Assembly: GCA_042408445.1 (NCBI GenBank)
Contig: JBHORC010000014.1
Coordinates: forward strand, 21,876-85,875
Source of the DNA: CF-46 sp042408445
GTDB lineage: Bacteria > Chloroflexota > Limnocylindria > Limnocylindrales > CSP1-4
Direction: 5' to 3'
Length of the DNA stretch: 64,000 nucleotides
Shown: piece after piece, positions 49,737 through 58,020 of the stretch
Layout: each line of letters starts with the position of its first letter
How positions within the stretch are numbered: position 1 is the stretch's first letter
The notes under the pieces: model-generated
The model's database searches: none
What the model was told of the DNA's origin: nothing
The model's input: the letters and a program-made list of their open reading frames with translations, nothing else
Program-made: the position numbers and the translations under genes

Positions 49737-50816
49737 GTGAAGACACCGGCGGGATCGATTGCCGCGGTCCTTGCGCGCGAGTCGCACGCTGCCGAGGGAT
49801 CCTTCCTCGGGACACGCGAGGTTGCGGAGCGGCTCGGCGTGACGCGCCAGTGGATCGGCCGCCTGGCGCGCGCGGATCGCTCGTTTCCCGTGCCGGTGAC
49901 TCACCGGTCCGGCGGGTCCATCTGGTATGCCGCAGGCATCGAGATCTGGATCGCCTCGCATCGGCCCGCGGATCGCGGTGCTTCCGGGCGGTTCGGGGAG
50001 GAGGCGGCCCGGATCCTCCGCGCGGCGGAGGCTCTGGCGGCGCGGCATGAGCACGGGTACGTCGGCGAGGGCCATCTCGTCGCGGCGATGGCCGAGGTCG
50101 AGGGCCTGACCGTCCTCGAGGTCTTCGCCTCCCTCGGTGTCGATCGCGCGGAGTTGCTTCGGGCCACCGGCGCGCTCGCCCGCCGCCCGGACCCGCCGTC
50201 GGCCGCTCGGCGCATGAATCCATTCGTTCAGCAGCTGCTGTCGTTGGCATCCGCAAGGGCCGAGCCCAACAGCAAGGAGGTTGCCGCGGAGGACATCGTC
50301 ATCGGGCTGATCGACGGCGATGAGAACCGTCGCGGTCGGCGGCGGACGCTGCTGCTCGACTACCTCGAGCGACGCGGCCTGGAGATCGACGAGCTTCGAA
50401 GCCGGCTCGTCGCCGCTCGGGATGATCAAGCTTCGATCACCTCCTTCGAACGGCGGAAACTGCCCAAGCGCCGACCGGCCGATCGCCGCCGCAAACGGCC
50501 GCCGGGCGTCGAGTACGCGCTGAACCCACTCCGACATGACCCAAGCAAGCTGTCGAGCGGCGCTGCGTTCGCGGGTCGCAAGGACGGTCGACTGCTCGTG
50601 ATCGACGGGGAACAGTGGTTCTTCCGGATCGACGGCGACGGCTTCTTCGTTCGAACCCCGGATGGCCGACCGGTCGGCTACCGGTATCGCGTCGATCCGC
50701 CGCCAGGGCGTGGTCGGGGAAATCCGCGTCCGGTGAACGGCTTCGAGGAGGTGCTCCCGATGCCACCCGACGACGTCGCCGACTGGCCGGATCATCGGTT
50801 CGAGCCGGAGACCTAG
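49737..50816 (+). CDS. HTH (AlpA/MerR-like) protein with double Clp-N repeat and novel C-terminal domain
   Basis: A 359-residue protein (GTG 49737). Residues about 22-78 are an excisionase/AlpA-like helix-turn-helix (FLGTREVAERLGVTRQWIGR, IWYAAGIEIWIASHRP). Residues about 85-225 resemble the tandem Clp-N repeat of ClpA/ClpC (FGEEAARILRAAEALAARHE, YVGEGHLVAAM, then NPFVQQLLSLASARA, VAAEDIVIGLI). No AAA+ ATPase follows; instead there is a basic linker and a ~100-residue unknown domain (VEYALNPLRHDPSKLSSG, LLVIDGEQWFFRIDGDGFFV). Clp-N binds substrates and adaptors, so this could be a DNA-tethered adaptor or regulator. No close neighbour in the same direction. Confidence 0.65.
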   Translation: MKTPAGSIAAVLARESHAAEGSFLGTREVAERLGVTRQWIGRLARADRSFPVPVTHRSGGSIWYAAGIEIWIASHRPADRGASGRFGEEAARILRAAEALAARHEHGYVGEGHLVAAMAEVEGLTVLEVFASLGVDRAELLRATGALARRPDPPSAARRMNPFVQQLLSLASARAEPNSKEVAAEDIVIGLIDGDENRRGRRRTLLLDYLERRGLEIDELRSRLVAARDDQASITSFERRKLPKRRPADRRRKRPPGVEYALNPLRHDPSKLSSGAAFAGRKDGRLLVIDGEQWFFRIDGDGFFVRTPDGRPVGYRYRVDPPPGRGRGNPRPVNGFEEVLPMPPDDVADWPDHRFEPET

Positions 50817-50829
50817 GCCGCCAGACACC

Positions 50830-51606
50830 TCACGGGTGAGGACGCGATTGCGCCCAGTGCTCCGGCCGGAGACCGAGGCACGCCGGCTCGCCCCGGTCGC
50901 GGCCGCGGACCGTCCCCGTCATGAGGTCGCGGTACCAGGGCTGCCAGGTGTCGGTTTCGGCGTGGTGCTCCGGGTAGGTCCGCCCGAACGGCGGGAGGTC
51001 CGTGGCGCGACACGATGTCCGGCGGTCGACGTCGTGGAGCGTCGGCATGACGTCCGGGCCGACGCCCCGACCGCGCAGGACCGACTCGACCTGGTGGAGC
51101 CACTCGTGGACGAAGCCCTCCTCGGGATGGAGACGCTCCGGGTAGCCAGCCCAGCCGTCGCTCACGATCGAGGAGAAGCCCGCGCCGTGCGTCTCGCCGC
51201 CCGGACCGACTGTGCAGCCCCACCCGCACAACGGCAGCACGCCGTCGCTCGGCCAGAGGGCGAAGACGGCATCGATCGAGCCGGGCCGGAACGCGCGCCA
51301 CGCAGCGGCCGGCACATCGTTCGGGCCGACCCACCACCGTCCGTCACCGATCGGTGTGAGGGTCGTGACGGGATCGTCGACGATCTCGACGCCGACCAGA
51401 TCCATCTCGACGGAGCCCTCGCTCCAGTCGCGGATCGCCGCCGGCACGCGAAGGAGGACGGCGCGACTCGCCGAGATCTCGGCGGCGCTCATCCGCCGCC
51501 CGAGGCGGTGAGCACGGCCGCGACGGATCCCTGTTCGGGGTTCGCGCCACTCCGCGTCGACCTCCGTCAGGAGGAACGCCCGGGCGCGCCAGGTGGCCGT
51601 CGACAT
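50830..51606 (-). CDS. Unknown protein with HEWLH motif
   Basis: A 258-residue protein from ATG 51606. No signal or membrane span. A HExxH motif, GFVHEWLHQVES (about residues 165-176), suggests a zinc site; Trp-rich stretches (RWWVGPNDVPAAAWRAF, ALWPSDGVLPLCGWGC) precede it. Third zinc ligand candidates lie among His/Asp residues 30-60 further on (TLHDVDRR, PEHHAETD). No peptidase family is recognised. It ends convergently 13 nt from the Clp-N fusion gene. Confidence 0.6.
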   Translation of the reverse strand: MSTATWRARAFLLTEVDAEWREPRTGIRRGRAHRLGRRMSAAEISASRAVLLRVPAAIRDWSEGSVEMDLVGVEIVDDPVTTLTPIGDGRWWVGPNDVPAAAWRAFRPGSIDAVFALWPSDGVLPLCGWGCTVGPGGETHGAGFSSIVSDGWAGYPERLHPEEGFVHEWLHQVESVLRGRGVGPDVMPTLHDVDRRTSCRATDLPPFGRTYPEHHAETDTWQPWYRDLMTGTVRGRDRGEPACLGLRPEHWAQSRPHP

Positions 51607-51661
51607 CGGGAGATCGTCGCACCTCCGCCATGCCGTGACCCGGCGTCCGCCCACCGCCCGA

Positions 51662-52984
51662 TCAGTTGAGGCTCAGCTCCCGGAGCCGCCGCTCGAGAAA
51701 GGCTCGTTCCGGCGCATTCGCCGTCAGCTCGAGCGCCCTCGTGTACGCGGCCGCAGCCTCCTCGCGGCGGCCGAGACGCCGCAGGAAATCCGCCCGGGTC
51801 GAGTGGAGGTACGGGTAGTCGTCCAGCGAGCCGGCCGCGGCGAGCGCCTCGACGATCGCGAGACCGGCCTCCGGGCCGCTCGCCATCGAGACCGCCACCG
51901 CCCGGTTCAGCTCGACGACCGGTGACCGGGTCATCTGGCCGAGGATCGCGTACAGCGCGGCAATCTGCGGCCAGTCCGTCGCCTCGCTCGACCGCGCCTC
52001 GTCGTGGAGGGCCGCGATCGCCGCCTGGAGCTGGTACTGCCCGACACGCCGCATCCGCATCGCTCGGTCCAGGGTGGCGCGTCCCGCCTCGATCTTCGTG
52101 GCGTCCCATCGGCTCCGATCCTGGTCCTCGAGGAGCACGAGCTCGCCGCCCGGACCCGTCCGCGTCTCGCGCCGGGCGTCGTGGAACAGCATCAGGGCGA
52201 GGAGACCGAGCACCTCGGGCTCGTCCGGCATCAGGTCCGCGAGCGTCCGCGTGAGCCGGATCGCCTCGGCACACAGCTCCCGACGGACCAGTCGATCCCC
52301 TGCGCTCGCTCCATAGCCCTCGTTGAAGACGAGGTAGAGCACGCGGAGGACGCCGTCGAGCCGATCCGGAAGGGCGGCGTCGTCCGGGACGCGGTACGGA
52401 ATCCCGGCGTCCCGGATCTTCCGCTTTGCCCGGACGAGTCGCTGGGCGAGCGTCGGCTCGGGAACGAGGAAGGCGCGCGCGATCTCCGGCGTCGACAGGC
52501 CGCCGAGCGTCCGCAGCGTCAGCGCGACCCTGGCGTCCATCGCGAGCGCCGGATGGCAGCAGGTGAAGATCAGGCGCAGTCGATCGTCGACGATCGGGCT
52601 CATCCCATCACCTCCGTCCGGCTCGGTTGCCGGGTCGAGCTGCGAGAGATCGGCTTCGATCGCGGCCTCACGCCGAAGCACGTCCTCCTTCTCCGCGAGG
52701 CGCTTCCGCCGACGCAGCCGGTCGATCGCCCGGTTCCTCGCGGTGGTCGTGATCCACGCACCCGGGTTCTCGGGGACGCCACGCTCCGGCCACGTCTCGA
52801 GCGCCGTCGTGAACGCGTCCTGGACCGCCTCTTCGGCGAGGTCGAAGTCACCGAGCACGCGGATCAGGGTGGCCACGGCCCGGCCCTGCTCCTCCCGGAA
52901 CAGGCGGTCGACGACGGCGCGCGCGTCATCGACGAGTGACGCGGGCGGTCGCTGAGCGGCGACGCGCCGGGGCGTGGAGCTCAG
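51662..52984 (-). CDS. ECF sigma factor, ECF42-like with C-terminal TPR-like extension
   Basis: A ~440-residue sigma factor: region 2 (VVDRLFREEQGRAVATLIRV, DFDLAEEAVQDAFTTALETW), region 4 (LRTLGGLSTPEIARAFLVPE) and a ~230-residue helical C-terminal extension (DWPQIAALYAILGQMTRSPV, VELNRAVAVSMASGPEAGLA) typical of the DUF6596/ECF42 group. There is no ATG, GTG or TTG in frame between the region 2 start and the overlapping YCII gene; CTG 52984 (nine nt after GGGAG) or a start inside the YCII gene (ATG 53158) are the options, so the start is uncertain. ECF42 factors occur beside DGPF/YCII genes, as here, and lack a classical anti-sigma factor. Confidence 0.8.
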   Translation of the reverse strand: MSSTPRRVAAQRPPASLVDDARAVVDRLFREEQGRAVATLIRVLGDFDLAEEAVQDAFTTALETWPERGVPENPGAWITTTARNRAIDRLRRRKRLAEKEDVLRREAAIEADLSQLDPATEPDGGDGMSPIVDDRLRLIFTCCHPALAMDARVALTLRTLGGLSTPEIARAFLVPEPTLAQRLVRAKRKIRDAGIPYRVPDDAALPDRLDGVLRVLYLVFNEGYGASAGDRLVRRELCAEAIRLTRTLADLMPDEPEVLGLLALMLFHDARRETRTGPGGELVLLEDQDRSRWDATKIEAGRATLDRAMRMRRVGQYQLQAAIAALHDEARSSEATDWPQIAALYAILGQMTRSPVVELNRAVAVSMASGPEAGLAIVEALAAAGSLDDYPYLHSTRADFLRRLGRREEAAAAYTRALELTANAPERAFLERRLRELSLN

Positions 52985-53018
52985 CCCGACGACTCCCGGC
53001 GACTCGCGACGACCAGCG

Positions 53019-53408
53019 TCAGGCGCCGACGCCCGCGGCGTCGGCCGCTGTCGTCTCGGCCGCCCCGTACTCGTAGATCGGGCGAATCTCGATCGAGCCG
53101 TGGGTCGCGCCCGGGATCTTCGCCGCGAGCCCGATCGCCTCGTCCAGGTCGGCGACATCGATGAGATAGAAGCCGCCCAACGCTTCCTTCGTCTCGGCGA
53201 ACGGCCCGTCGGTCGCGATCGTCTCGCCATCCTTGACCCGCACGGTCGTCGCCGCCGACGTCAGGTGGAGTGCCTCGCCGGCGCGGAACGCGCCGCGGGC
53301 ATGCAGCTCGCGGGTGAAGGCGTCATAGGCCTGCGTCTCGTTCCGGACGGTGTCCTCCGGTGTGGCCTGGCTCGGCTCCTCGGTGTAGATCAGCAGCAGG
53401 TAGCGCAT
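53019..53408 (-). CDS. DGPF/YCII-domain protein, partner of the ECF42 sigma factor
   Basis: A 129-residue YCII-fold protein: MRYLLLIYTEEPSQ, LTSAATTVRVKDGE, the DGPF motif ATDGPFAETKEALGGFYLID and DLDEAIGLAAKIPGA. These proteins are usually targets of ECF42 sigma factors and may help sense or detoxify an unknown stress. TGGAGA precedes ATG 53408. Confidence 0.88.
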   Translation of the reverse strand: MRYLLLIYTEEPSQATPEDTVRNETQAYDAFTRELHARGAFRAGEALHLTSAATTVRVKDGETIATDGPFAETKEALGGFYLIDVADLDEAIGLAAKIPGATHGSIEIRPIYEYGAAETTAADAAGVGA

Positions 53409-53500
53409 GGGATCTCCAGCTCGTGGTGTCGCGGCAGTCGCCGCCTCTGCGGATTCAACGAATGGCTTCCGGCGAAATCGACACGGCCCGTTGCTGGACC

Positions 53501-54682
53501 CTAGCCGACGCGGGCAACGATCGGTTCACGGAGATGCCGGCCGTCGGCGACGGGCACCGCCGGCTCCGGGGCATGGTTCGCCTCGGCTGCTGCACGCTCC
53601 ACGGCATCGGCCTCGATCAGCGGTTGCAGCGCCTCGAGACCCGCCCGGAACTGTCCCGCGAACATCGGAACGAGTGGCTCCGCGATCGCCCGATCCTTCG
53701 CGGACTTCGGGCGCCCGAACCGCAGCTCGATGTGCGTTCGACCGTCGCCGATGTCCTCGAGGACGAACGACGTCATGAGCTTGGGCACGTTCGGGATCGG
53801 GACCTGCGAGCGGAGCGTGACATGCTCGTACGGCCGCCAGTCGAGGACCTCCTCGACGATCGCGTCCTTCCCGTGGATGCAGTGGTTCACCGTCCCGACA
53901 CCGCGGCGGGCCGCGCCCCCGACGACGTCGATCGCGGTGATCCCGTTCTGCCACTGGATGCGCCGAGCGGGCGAGGTGATCCAGTCCCAGACGATCGGCG
54001 CCGGGGCGGCGAACGTGTGCTCGACGGTGGCGGCGGCGTCTGCCGGCCGGATGACGATGCGAGCGCGCTCCTGCTCCTCGGCCCACGCGGCGTCGAGGTT
54101 GCGGACCCATCCACCGATCTCGCCGACACCTTCGAACGCCTCGCGGTGGGCAACGAGACCGACGGCAGCGGGATCCGCGAGGCCCATCGCCGCGATGCAC
54201 TGGTCCGTGTAGAGGGCATACGCGGCGAAGCCGGTCGCCTCCTCCACGTGGTTCTTCAACAGGCGGTGGACGACGATCACGTCGCTGCCGACGAGCTCCT
54301 CGCGCGATGCGATGCGCTGGCGGACGACCTCGCCGTGGTGGGCGACGATCTTGAGATCGAGGTTCGGGACGAGGATGCAGGCGTTGCAGTCACAGGTCGA
54401 GGCCTGCCGGATGTCGCGGAGGCGCCGCTGGAAGGTGAAGTAGCAGCGCTCGACGGCGTCCTGGAGACTCGACGCGTCGACGGTCGCGGCGATCGTGAAC
54501 ACGAACGCGGCGTCACCCTCGAGCTTTGCCAGCTTGAACGCCGGCCGGAGCGAGTTGACGACCGTCGCCATGAGGTCGCCGAGAATGTCCTGCGCGTGGT
54601 CGAGCTCGGCGCCGGCGAGGAACCCGGTGTAGCCGGAGATGTCGGCGATGACGAGGCAGGCGGGCTCGGGCTGGTTGAGCAT
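53501..54682 (-). CDS. Cyclase-like (DUF2652) protein fused to SRPBCC domain
   Basis: A 393-residue fusion. The N-terminal ~190 residues match the DUF2652 group related to class III nucleotide cyclases: LVIADISGYTGFLAGAELDH and LAKLEGDAAFVF hold the two metal-binding Asp; a Cys cluster (STCDCNACILVPN) follows. The C-terminal ~150 residues are a START/SRPBCC fold (EHTFAAPAPIVWDWITSPAR, RIQWQNGITAIDVV). It could be a ligand-responsive nucleotide-binding regulator; cyclase activity is not assured because the transition-state Asn/Arg are not seen. Stands alone between regulator and DNA repair genes. Confidence 0.75.
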   Translation of the reverse strand: MLNQPEPACLVIADISGYTGFLAGAELDHAQDILGDLMATVVNSLRPAFKLAKLEGDAAFVFTIAATVDASSLQDAVERCYFTFQRRLRDIRQASTCDCNACILVPNLDLKIVAHHGEVVRQRIASREELVGSDVIVVHRLLKNHVEEATGFAAYALYTDQCIAAMGLADPAAVGLVAHREAFEGVGEIGGWVRNLDAAWAEEQERARIVIRPADAAATVEHTFAAPAPIVWDWITSPARRIQWQNGITAIDVVGGAARRGVGTVNHCIHGKDAIVEEVLDWRPYEHVTLRSQVPIPNVPKLMTSFVLEDIGDGRTHIELRFGRPKSAKDRAIAEPLVPMFAGQFRAGLEALQPLIEADAVERAAAEANHAPEPAVPVADGRHLREPIVARVG

Positions 54683-54853
54683 CGGTTTCGGCGTCCCTTG
54701 CGCGGATCGTGATCATCGGCGGTTCGCTGCCGCTTGTCACGAGCCTCCAATCGAAGGTTCGCCGGGTCGCGGTCGGCGGATCAGACCGCGATTCGTGGAG
54801 ACCGCCGGCCGGCGTTCACTCCGCCTCCGGCTTCTCGCGCTTGCGATCGCGGC

Positions 54854-54859
54854 TAGCAT
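54854..54859 (+). promoter_or_regulatory. -10 box for a probably leaderless ligD-polymerase mRNA
   Basis: TAGCAT lies six nt before ATG 54866. The Shine-Dalgarno region is absent, fitting leaderless expression. Confidence 0.5.
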
Positions 54860-54865
54860 CCGGGC

Positions 54866-56362
54866 ATGGCGAGCCGCAAGGAAGTTCTCGAGATCGGCGG
54901 TCGCGAGGTCTCGATCTCGAACCCGGACAAGGTCTACTTCCCCGAGACGGGCTACACGAAGATGGATCTCGTCTCGTACTACCTCTCCGTAGCGGACGGC
55001 GCGCTGCGCGGCGCGGGTGGGCGGCCGATGGCCCTCAAGCGGTTCGTCGATGGCGCCGCGGGCGAGCCGTTCTTCCAGAAGCGGGCCCCGGACAACACCC
55101 CGGACTGGATCCGGACCGCCGAGCTGACCTTTCCCTCGGGTCGCACCGCGGACGAGATCGTCCTCGACGAGGCGGCCGGCCTCGCGTGGGTCGTCAATCT
55201 CGGCTGCATCGACCTGAACCCGCACCCGGTTCGCGCCGAGGACCTCGATCACCCCGACGAGCTCCGCGTCGACCTCGACCCGATCCCGGGCGTGCCCTGG
55301 TCCCAGGTCCGCGACGTCGCGATGGTCTGCAAGGAGGCGCTCGAAGCCGTCGGGCTCGTTGGGTGGCCGAAGACCTCCGGATCGCGCGGGATCCACATCA
55401 ACGTCCGCATCGAGCCGCGCTGGACGTACACGGAGGTCCGCCGCGCCGCGCTGGCGCTCGCCCGCGACGTCGAGCAGCGGGCGCCGTCGATCGCGACGAG
55501 CAAGTGGTGGAAGGAGGAGCGCCACGGCGTCTTCCTCGATTACAACCAGAACGCGAAGGACCGAACGGTCGCCTCGGCCTATTCGGTCCGGCCGCTGCCC
55601 GATGCGCGGGTGTCGATGCCGCTCCGCTGGGAGGACGTGCCCGACGTCGTCGCCGAGGACTTCACCCTGGCGACGGTGCCGGCGATCGTCGCAGAGCGCG
55701 GTGATGCCGGCGCAGGCATCGATGGCGCCGTGGGCTCGCTCGAGGGGCTCCTCGAGCTGAGCCGGCGGCACGAGGCTCAGGGCGAAGGCGACGCGCCGTG
55801 GCCGCCGAACTATGCGAAGCAGGCCGGCGAGCCGCCGCGCGTCCAGCCGTCACGCGCCCGCCGACCGAAGAGCGAGTACGACACGGGTCGGGGCGTCGAG
55901 GGCGGGCCGCCCCCGGACGTCGCGGCCGCGCGGGCTGCCGCTGTCGCGGCGGGCGATCGCAACGCGGGGCTCCCGACGGAGTGGCCGGGGATGCCGCCGC
56001 GCGGGACGCCGGGCGGGGGGTCGCGTCCCACGCCGACCGGCCGCCGCAGGACGAACATCCCGGTCATCGAGATCAGCCGCGCGGCGACGAAGCAGGAAGC
56101 GCTGGAAGGGCTCGATCGCTGGAAGGCCCGCCACCCGGAGGCGGCCGCGCATTTGGAGCCCGCCGACATCCTCACCGACGGGATGCGCGGCCGGTCCTCG
56201 CTCTGGTACCGCGTTCGGGTGAACCTGATCCACGTCCCCGAGGCGGATCGGCCGCCCCAGGAGGCTCTCGATCCGGACTTCGACCCGTGGGCCGGCTACG
56301 AGTGGCCGGACCGGTCGGGCCAGCAGGAGCGGGCGCCGCGCAGGAAGCCGACGGCCGGCTGA
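54866..56362 (+). CDS. LigD-type NHEJ polymerase/primase domain protein with C-terminal extension
   Basis: A 498-residue protein. Residues about 1-300 match the LigD polymerase domain: SNPDKVYFPETGYTKMDLVS, RFVDGAAGEPFFQKR, LGCIDLNPHPVR, the metal-binding DLDP (D136, D138), PKTSGSRGIHINV and FLDYNQNAKDRTVASAYSVR. There is no ligase or 3'-phosphoesterase domain. From about residue 320 a Pro/Arg-rich linker leads to a ~90-residue domain (NIPVIEISRAATKQEALEGL, YRVRVNLIHVPEADRP) that is not part of known LigD proteins. It would fill gaps at broken ends with ribo- or deoxynucleotides. A LigC-type ligase gene is convergent with it; Ku is not in the window. Confidence 0.88.
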   Translation: MASRKEVLEIGGREVSISNPDKVYFPETGYTKMDLVSYYLSVADGALRGAGGRPMALKRFVDGAAGEPFFQKRAPDNTPDWIRTAELTFPSGRTADEIVLDEAAGLAWVVNLGCIDLNPHPVRAEDLDHPDELRVDLDPIPGVPWSQVRDVAMVCKEALEAVGLVGWPKTSGSRGIHINVRIEPRWTYTEVRRAALALARDVEQRAPSIATSKWWKEERHGVFLDYNQNAKDRTVASAYSVRPLPDARVSMPLRWEDVPDVVAEDFTLATVPAIVAERGDAGAGIDGAVGSLEGLLELSRRHEAQGEGDAPWPPNYAKQAGEPPRVQPSRARRPKSEYDTGRGVEGGPPPDVAAARAAAVAAGDRNAGLPTEWPGMPPRGTPGGGSRPTPTGRRRTNIPVIEISRAATKQEALEGLDRWKARHPEAAAHLEPADILTDGMRGRSSLWYRVRVNLIHVPEADRPPQEALDPDFDPWAGYEWPDRSGQQERAPRRKPTAG

Positions 56363-56515
56363 GCGGATGCGGCGCCGGCCCCTGGCGTCTAGGTCTCGCC
56401 CGGAATTGCGAGGTCACTGGCGCGTTCCGCGGCGGTTTCGCGGCCTTGGCGGACTGTCCGGCCGCGAGGACCGGCGAGATCATCGGCCGGTCGACCGACC
56501 CAGCGGAGGCCACCG

Positions 56516-56680
56516 ATGCAACTGACTGTCCGGACCCTGTGCCTGCTGATCGCCGTGATCCTGTTCGTTGTGGCGGCGATCGGCGTCGACGTGCGGGGGA
56601 TCTCGCTCACCGCGCTCGGGCTCGCGTTCTTCGCGGCGGCGTTCCTCGTTCCGGACACGGTCGTCGGGCGTCGTCCCTAG
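56516..56680 (+). CDS. 54-residue membrane protein
   Basis: ATG 56516 seven nt after GGAGG. The product (MQLTVRTLCLLIAVILFVVA, GLAFFAAAFLVPDTVVGRRP) has two likely spans and a basic end. It is short but has a good ribosome site and the GC3 pattern of its neighbours. No function known. Confidence 0.5.
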   Translation: MQLTVRTLCLLIAVILFVVAAIGVDVRGISLTALGLAFFAAAFLVPDTVVGRRP

Positions 56681-56753
56681 CAGGCGAGGCGGCCGGCGTC
56701 TCGGCACCAGTGCCGGGGCGGCGCACCGCGCGCGATCGCCGCGCCGGAGCGAC

Positions 56754-57842
56754 TCAACTGCCGAAGATCTGCCCGATCAGGTAGGGCACGCTCTCCTCGA
56801 GCTGGTCGTACCGGCAGGTGTCGACGGGCTTGTCCGGCCGCCAGCGCTGGAACGTCGTCGCGTGGCGGAATCGATCGCCCTGAAGGTGGTCGTACGCGAC
56901 CTCCGCGACACGCTCGAGCCGGAGCGGCTCCCACGACAGGTCCTTGCCGCGGTTCCAGCGACTCGTCGCGCCCGGGAGTCGCTGGCCGGAAGCGTCCGCC
57001 GCGCCGGCCGAAGCCCACTCGGCCCATTCGGACCACGGGTGTCCCTCTGTGGCGTTCTCGCGGAGCGGGGCGAGCTCCGCGGCGAGCGCCGCGCGCCGAT
57101 CCCATGAGAATGACGACGTGATCCCGACGTGATGCAGCTTGCCGTCGTCGTCGTACAGGCCGAGCAGCAGCGAACCGATGTGCGTCCCGGGGCCGTTCTT
57201 GTGCCACCGGAACCCGGCGACGACGCAATCCGCCGTGCGCTGGTGCTTGATCTTCAGCATCGCCCGCTTCCCGGGCTGATACGGGGCGTCGAGCCGTTTC
57301 GCGACGACGCCGTCCAGGCCGGCGCCCTCGAACCGGTCGAACCAGTCGGCGGCGATTGCCCGATCCCTGGTCGCCGGCGTCAGGTGGACGGGCGGCTCGA
57401 CACGGGCGAACGCCTGCTCGAGCGCGGCGCGGCGGTCGCCCTGCGGCGTTGACCGCAGATCGTCGTCGGCCAGCGCGAGCAGGTCCCAGCCGACGAAGCT
57501 CGCCGGCGTCTCCGCCGCCAGCATCCGGACCCGCGACGCCGCGGGGTGGATCCGGAGCAGGAGCGCCTCGAAGTCAAGGGCGCCGTCGCGCGCGATGACG
57601 ACCTCGCCGTCGACGATGCATCGGTTCGGGAACGCGGCGCGGATGGGGTCCGCGAGCTCCGGAAAGTAGCGGTCGAGCGGCTTCAGGTCGCGGCTCTGGA
57701 TGAGGACCTCGTCGCCGTCGCGGAAGACGATCGCCCGGAAGCCGTCCCACTTGGGCTCGAACAGCCAGCCGTCGCCATCGGGCAGTCCGTCTGATGCCTT
57801 GGCAAGCATCGGCTCGAGCGGCGGGTCGAAGGGAAGATGCAT
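56754..57842 (-). CDS. ligC: ATP-dependent DNA ligase, LigC type
   Basis: A 362-residue enzyme of the mycobacterial LigC class. Adenylation motif I is LFEPKWDGFRAIVF (Lys about 31), then IVDGEVVIARDG (III), SFVGWDLLALADDD (IIIa), DGVVAKRLDAPYQ (IV) and MLKIKHQRTADCVVAGFRW (V); the OB domain follows (LYDDDGKLHHVGITSSF). ATG 57842 gives the family's usual N-terminus. LigC ligases seal nicks and can act in Ku-independent or back-up end joining, fitting the LigD polymerase gene nearby. Confidence 0.9.
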   Translation of the reverse strand: MHLPFDPPLEPMLAKASDGLPDGDGWLFEPKWDGFRAIVFRDGDEVLIQSRDLKPLDRYFPELADPIRAAFPNRCIVDGEVVIARDGALDFEALLLRIHPAASRVRMLAAETPASFVGWDLLALADDDLRSTPQGDRRAALEQAFARVEPPVHLTPATRDRAIAADWFDRFEGAGLDGVVAKRLDAPYQPGKRAMLKIKHQRTADCVVAGFRWHKNGPGTHIGSLLLGLYDDDGKLHHVGITSSFSWDRRAALAAELAPLRENATEGHPWSEWAEWASAGAADASGQRLPGATSRWNRGKDLSWEPLRLERVAEVAYDHLQGDRFRHATTFQRWRPDKPVDTCRYDQLEESVPYLIGQIFGS

Positions 57843-57848
57843 CCCCGG

Positions 57849-57854
57849 AGTGTA
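57849..57854 (-). promoter_or_regulatory. -10 box for a probably leaderless ligC mRNA
   Basis: On the minus strand TACACT is followed by six nt and ATG 57842. Confidence 0.5.
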
Positions 57855-58020
57855 GGCGGCGGTCCGCCACGAGCCGAGGGTGCCACGGGCGAGGGCACCA
57901 GGCGAAGCCGCGGCGCCGCGGCGGCTGGGCCAAGCCGGCGACCGGCGGAACCCGATCCACCGCTCGAACGTCCCGGGCACCTGCGCCGCCGGCTCACGGC
58001 GACGACATGGAGGACGCGCG

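Noticed and set aside
49737..50050. AlpA-like helix-turn-helix as a phage excisionase and sign of a prophage
   Set aside because: The domain is the head of a longer Clp-N fusion; no integrase or phage structural gene is near.
50828..50841. CCTCAC/GTGAGG inverted repeat as a terminator between convergent genes
   Set aside because: Stem of at most six bp with a loop of two nt; not stable enough to claim.
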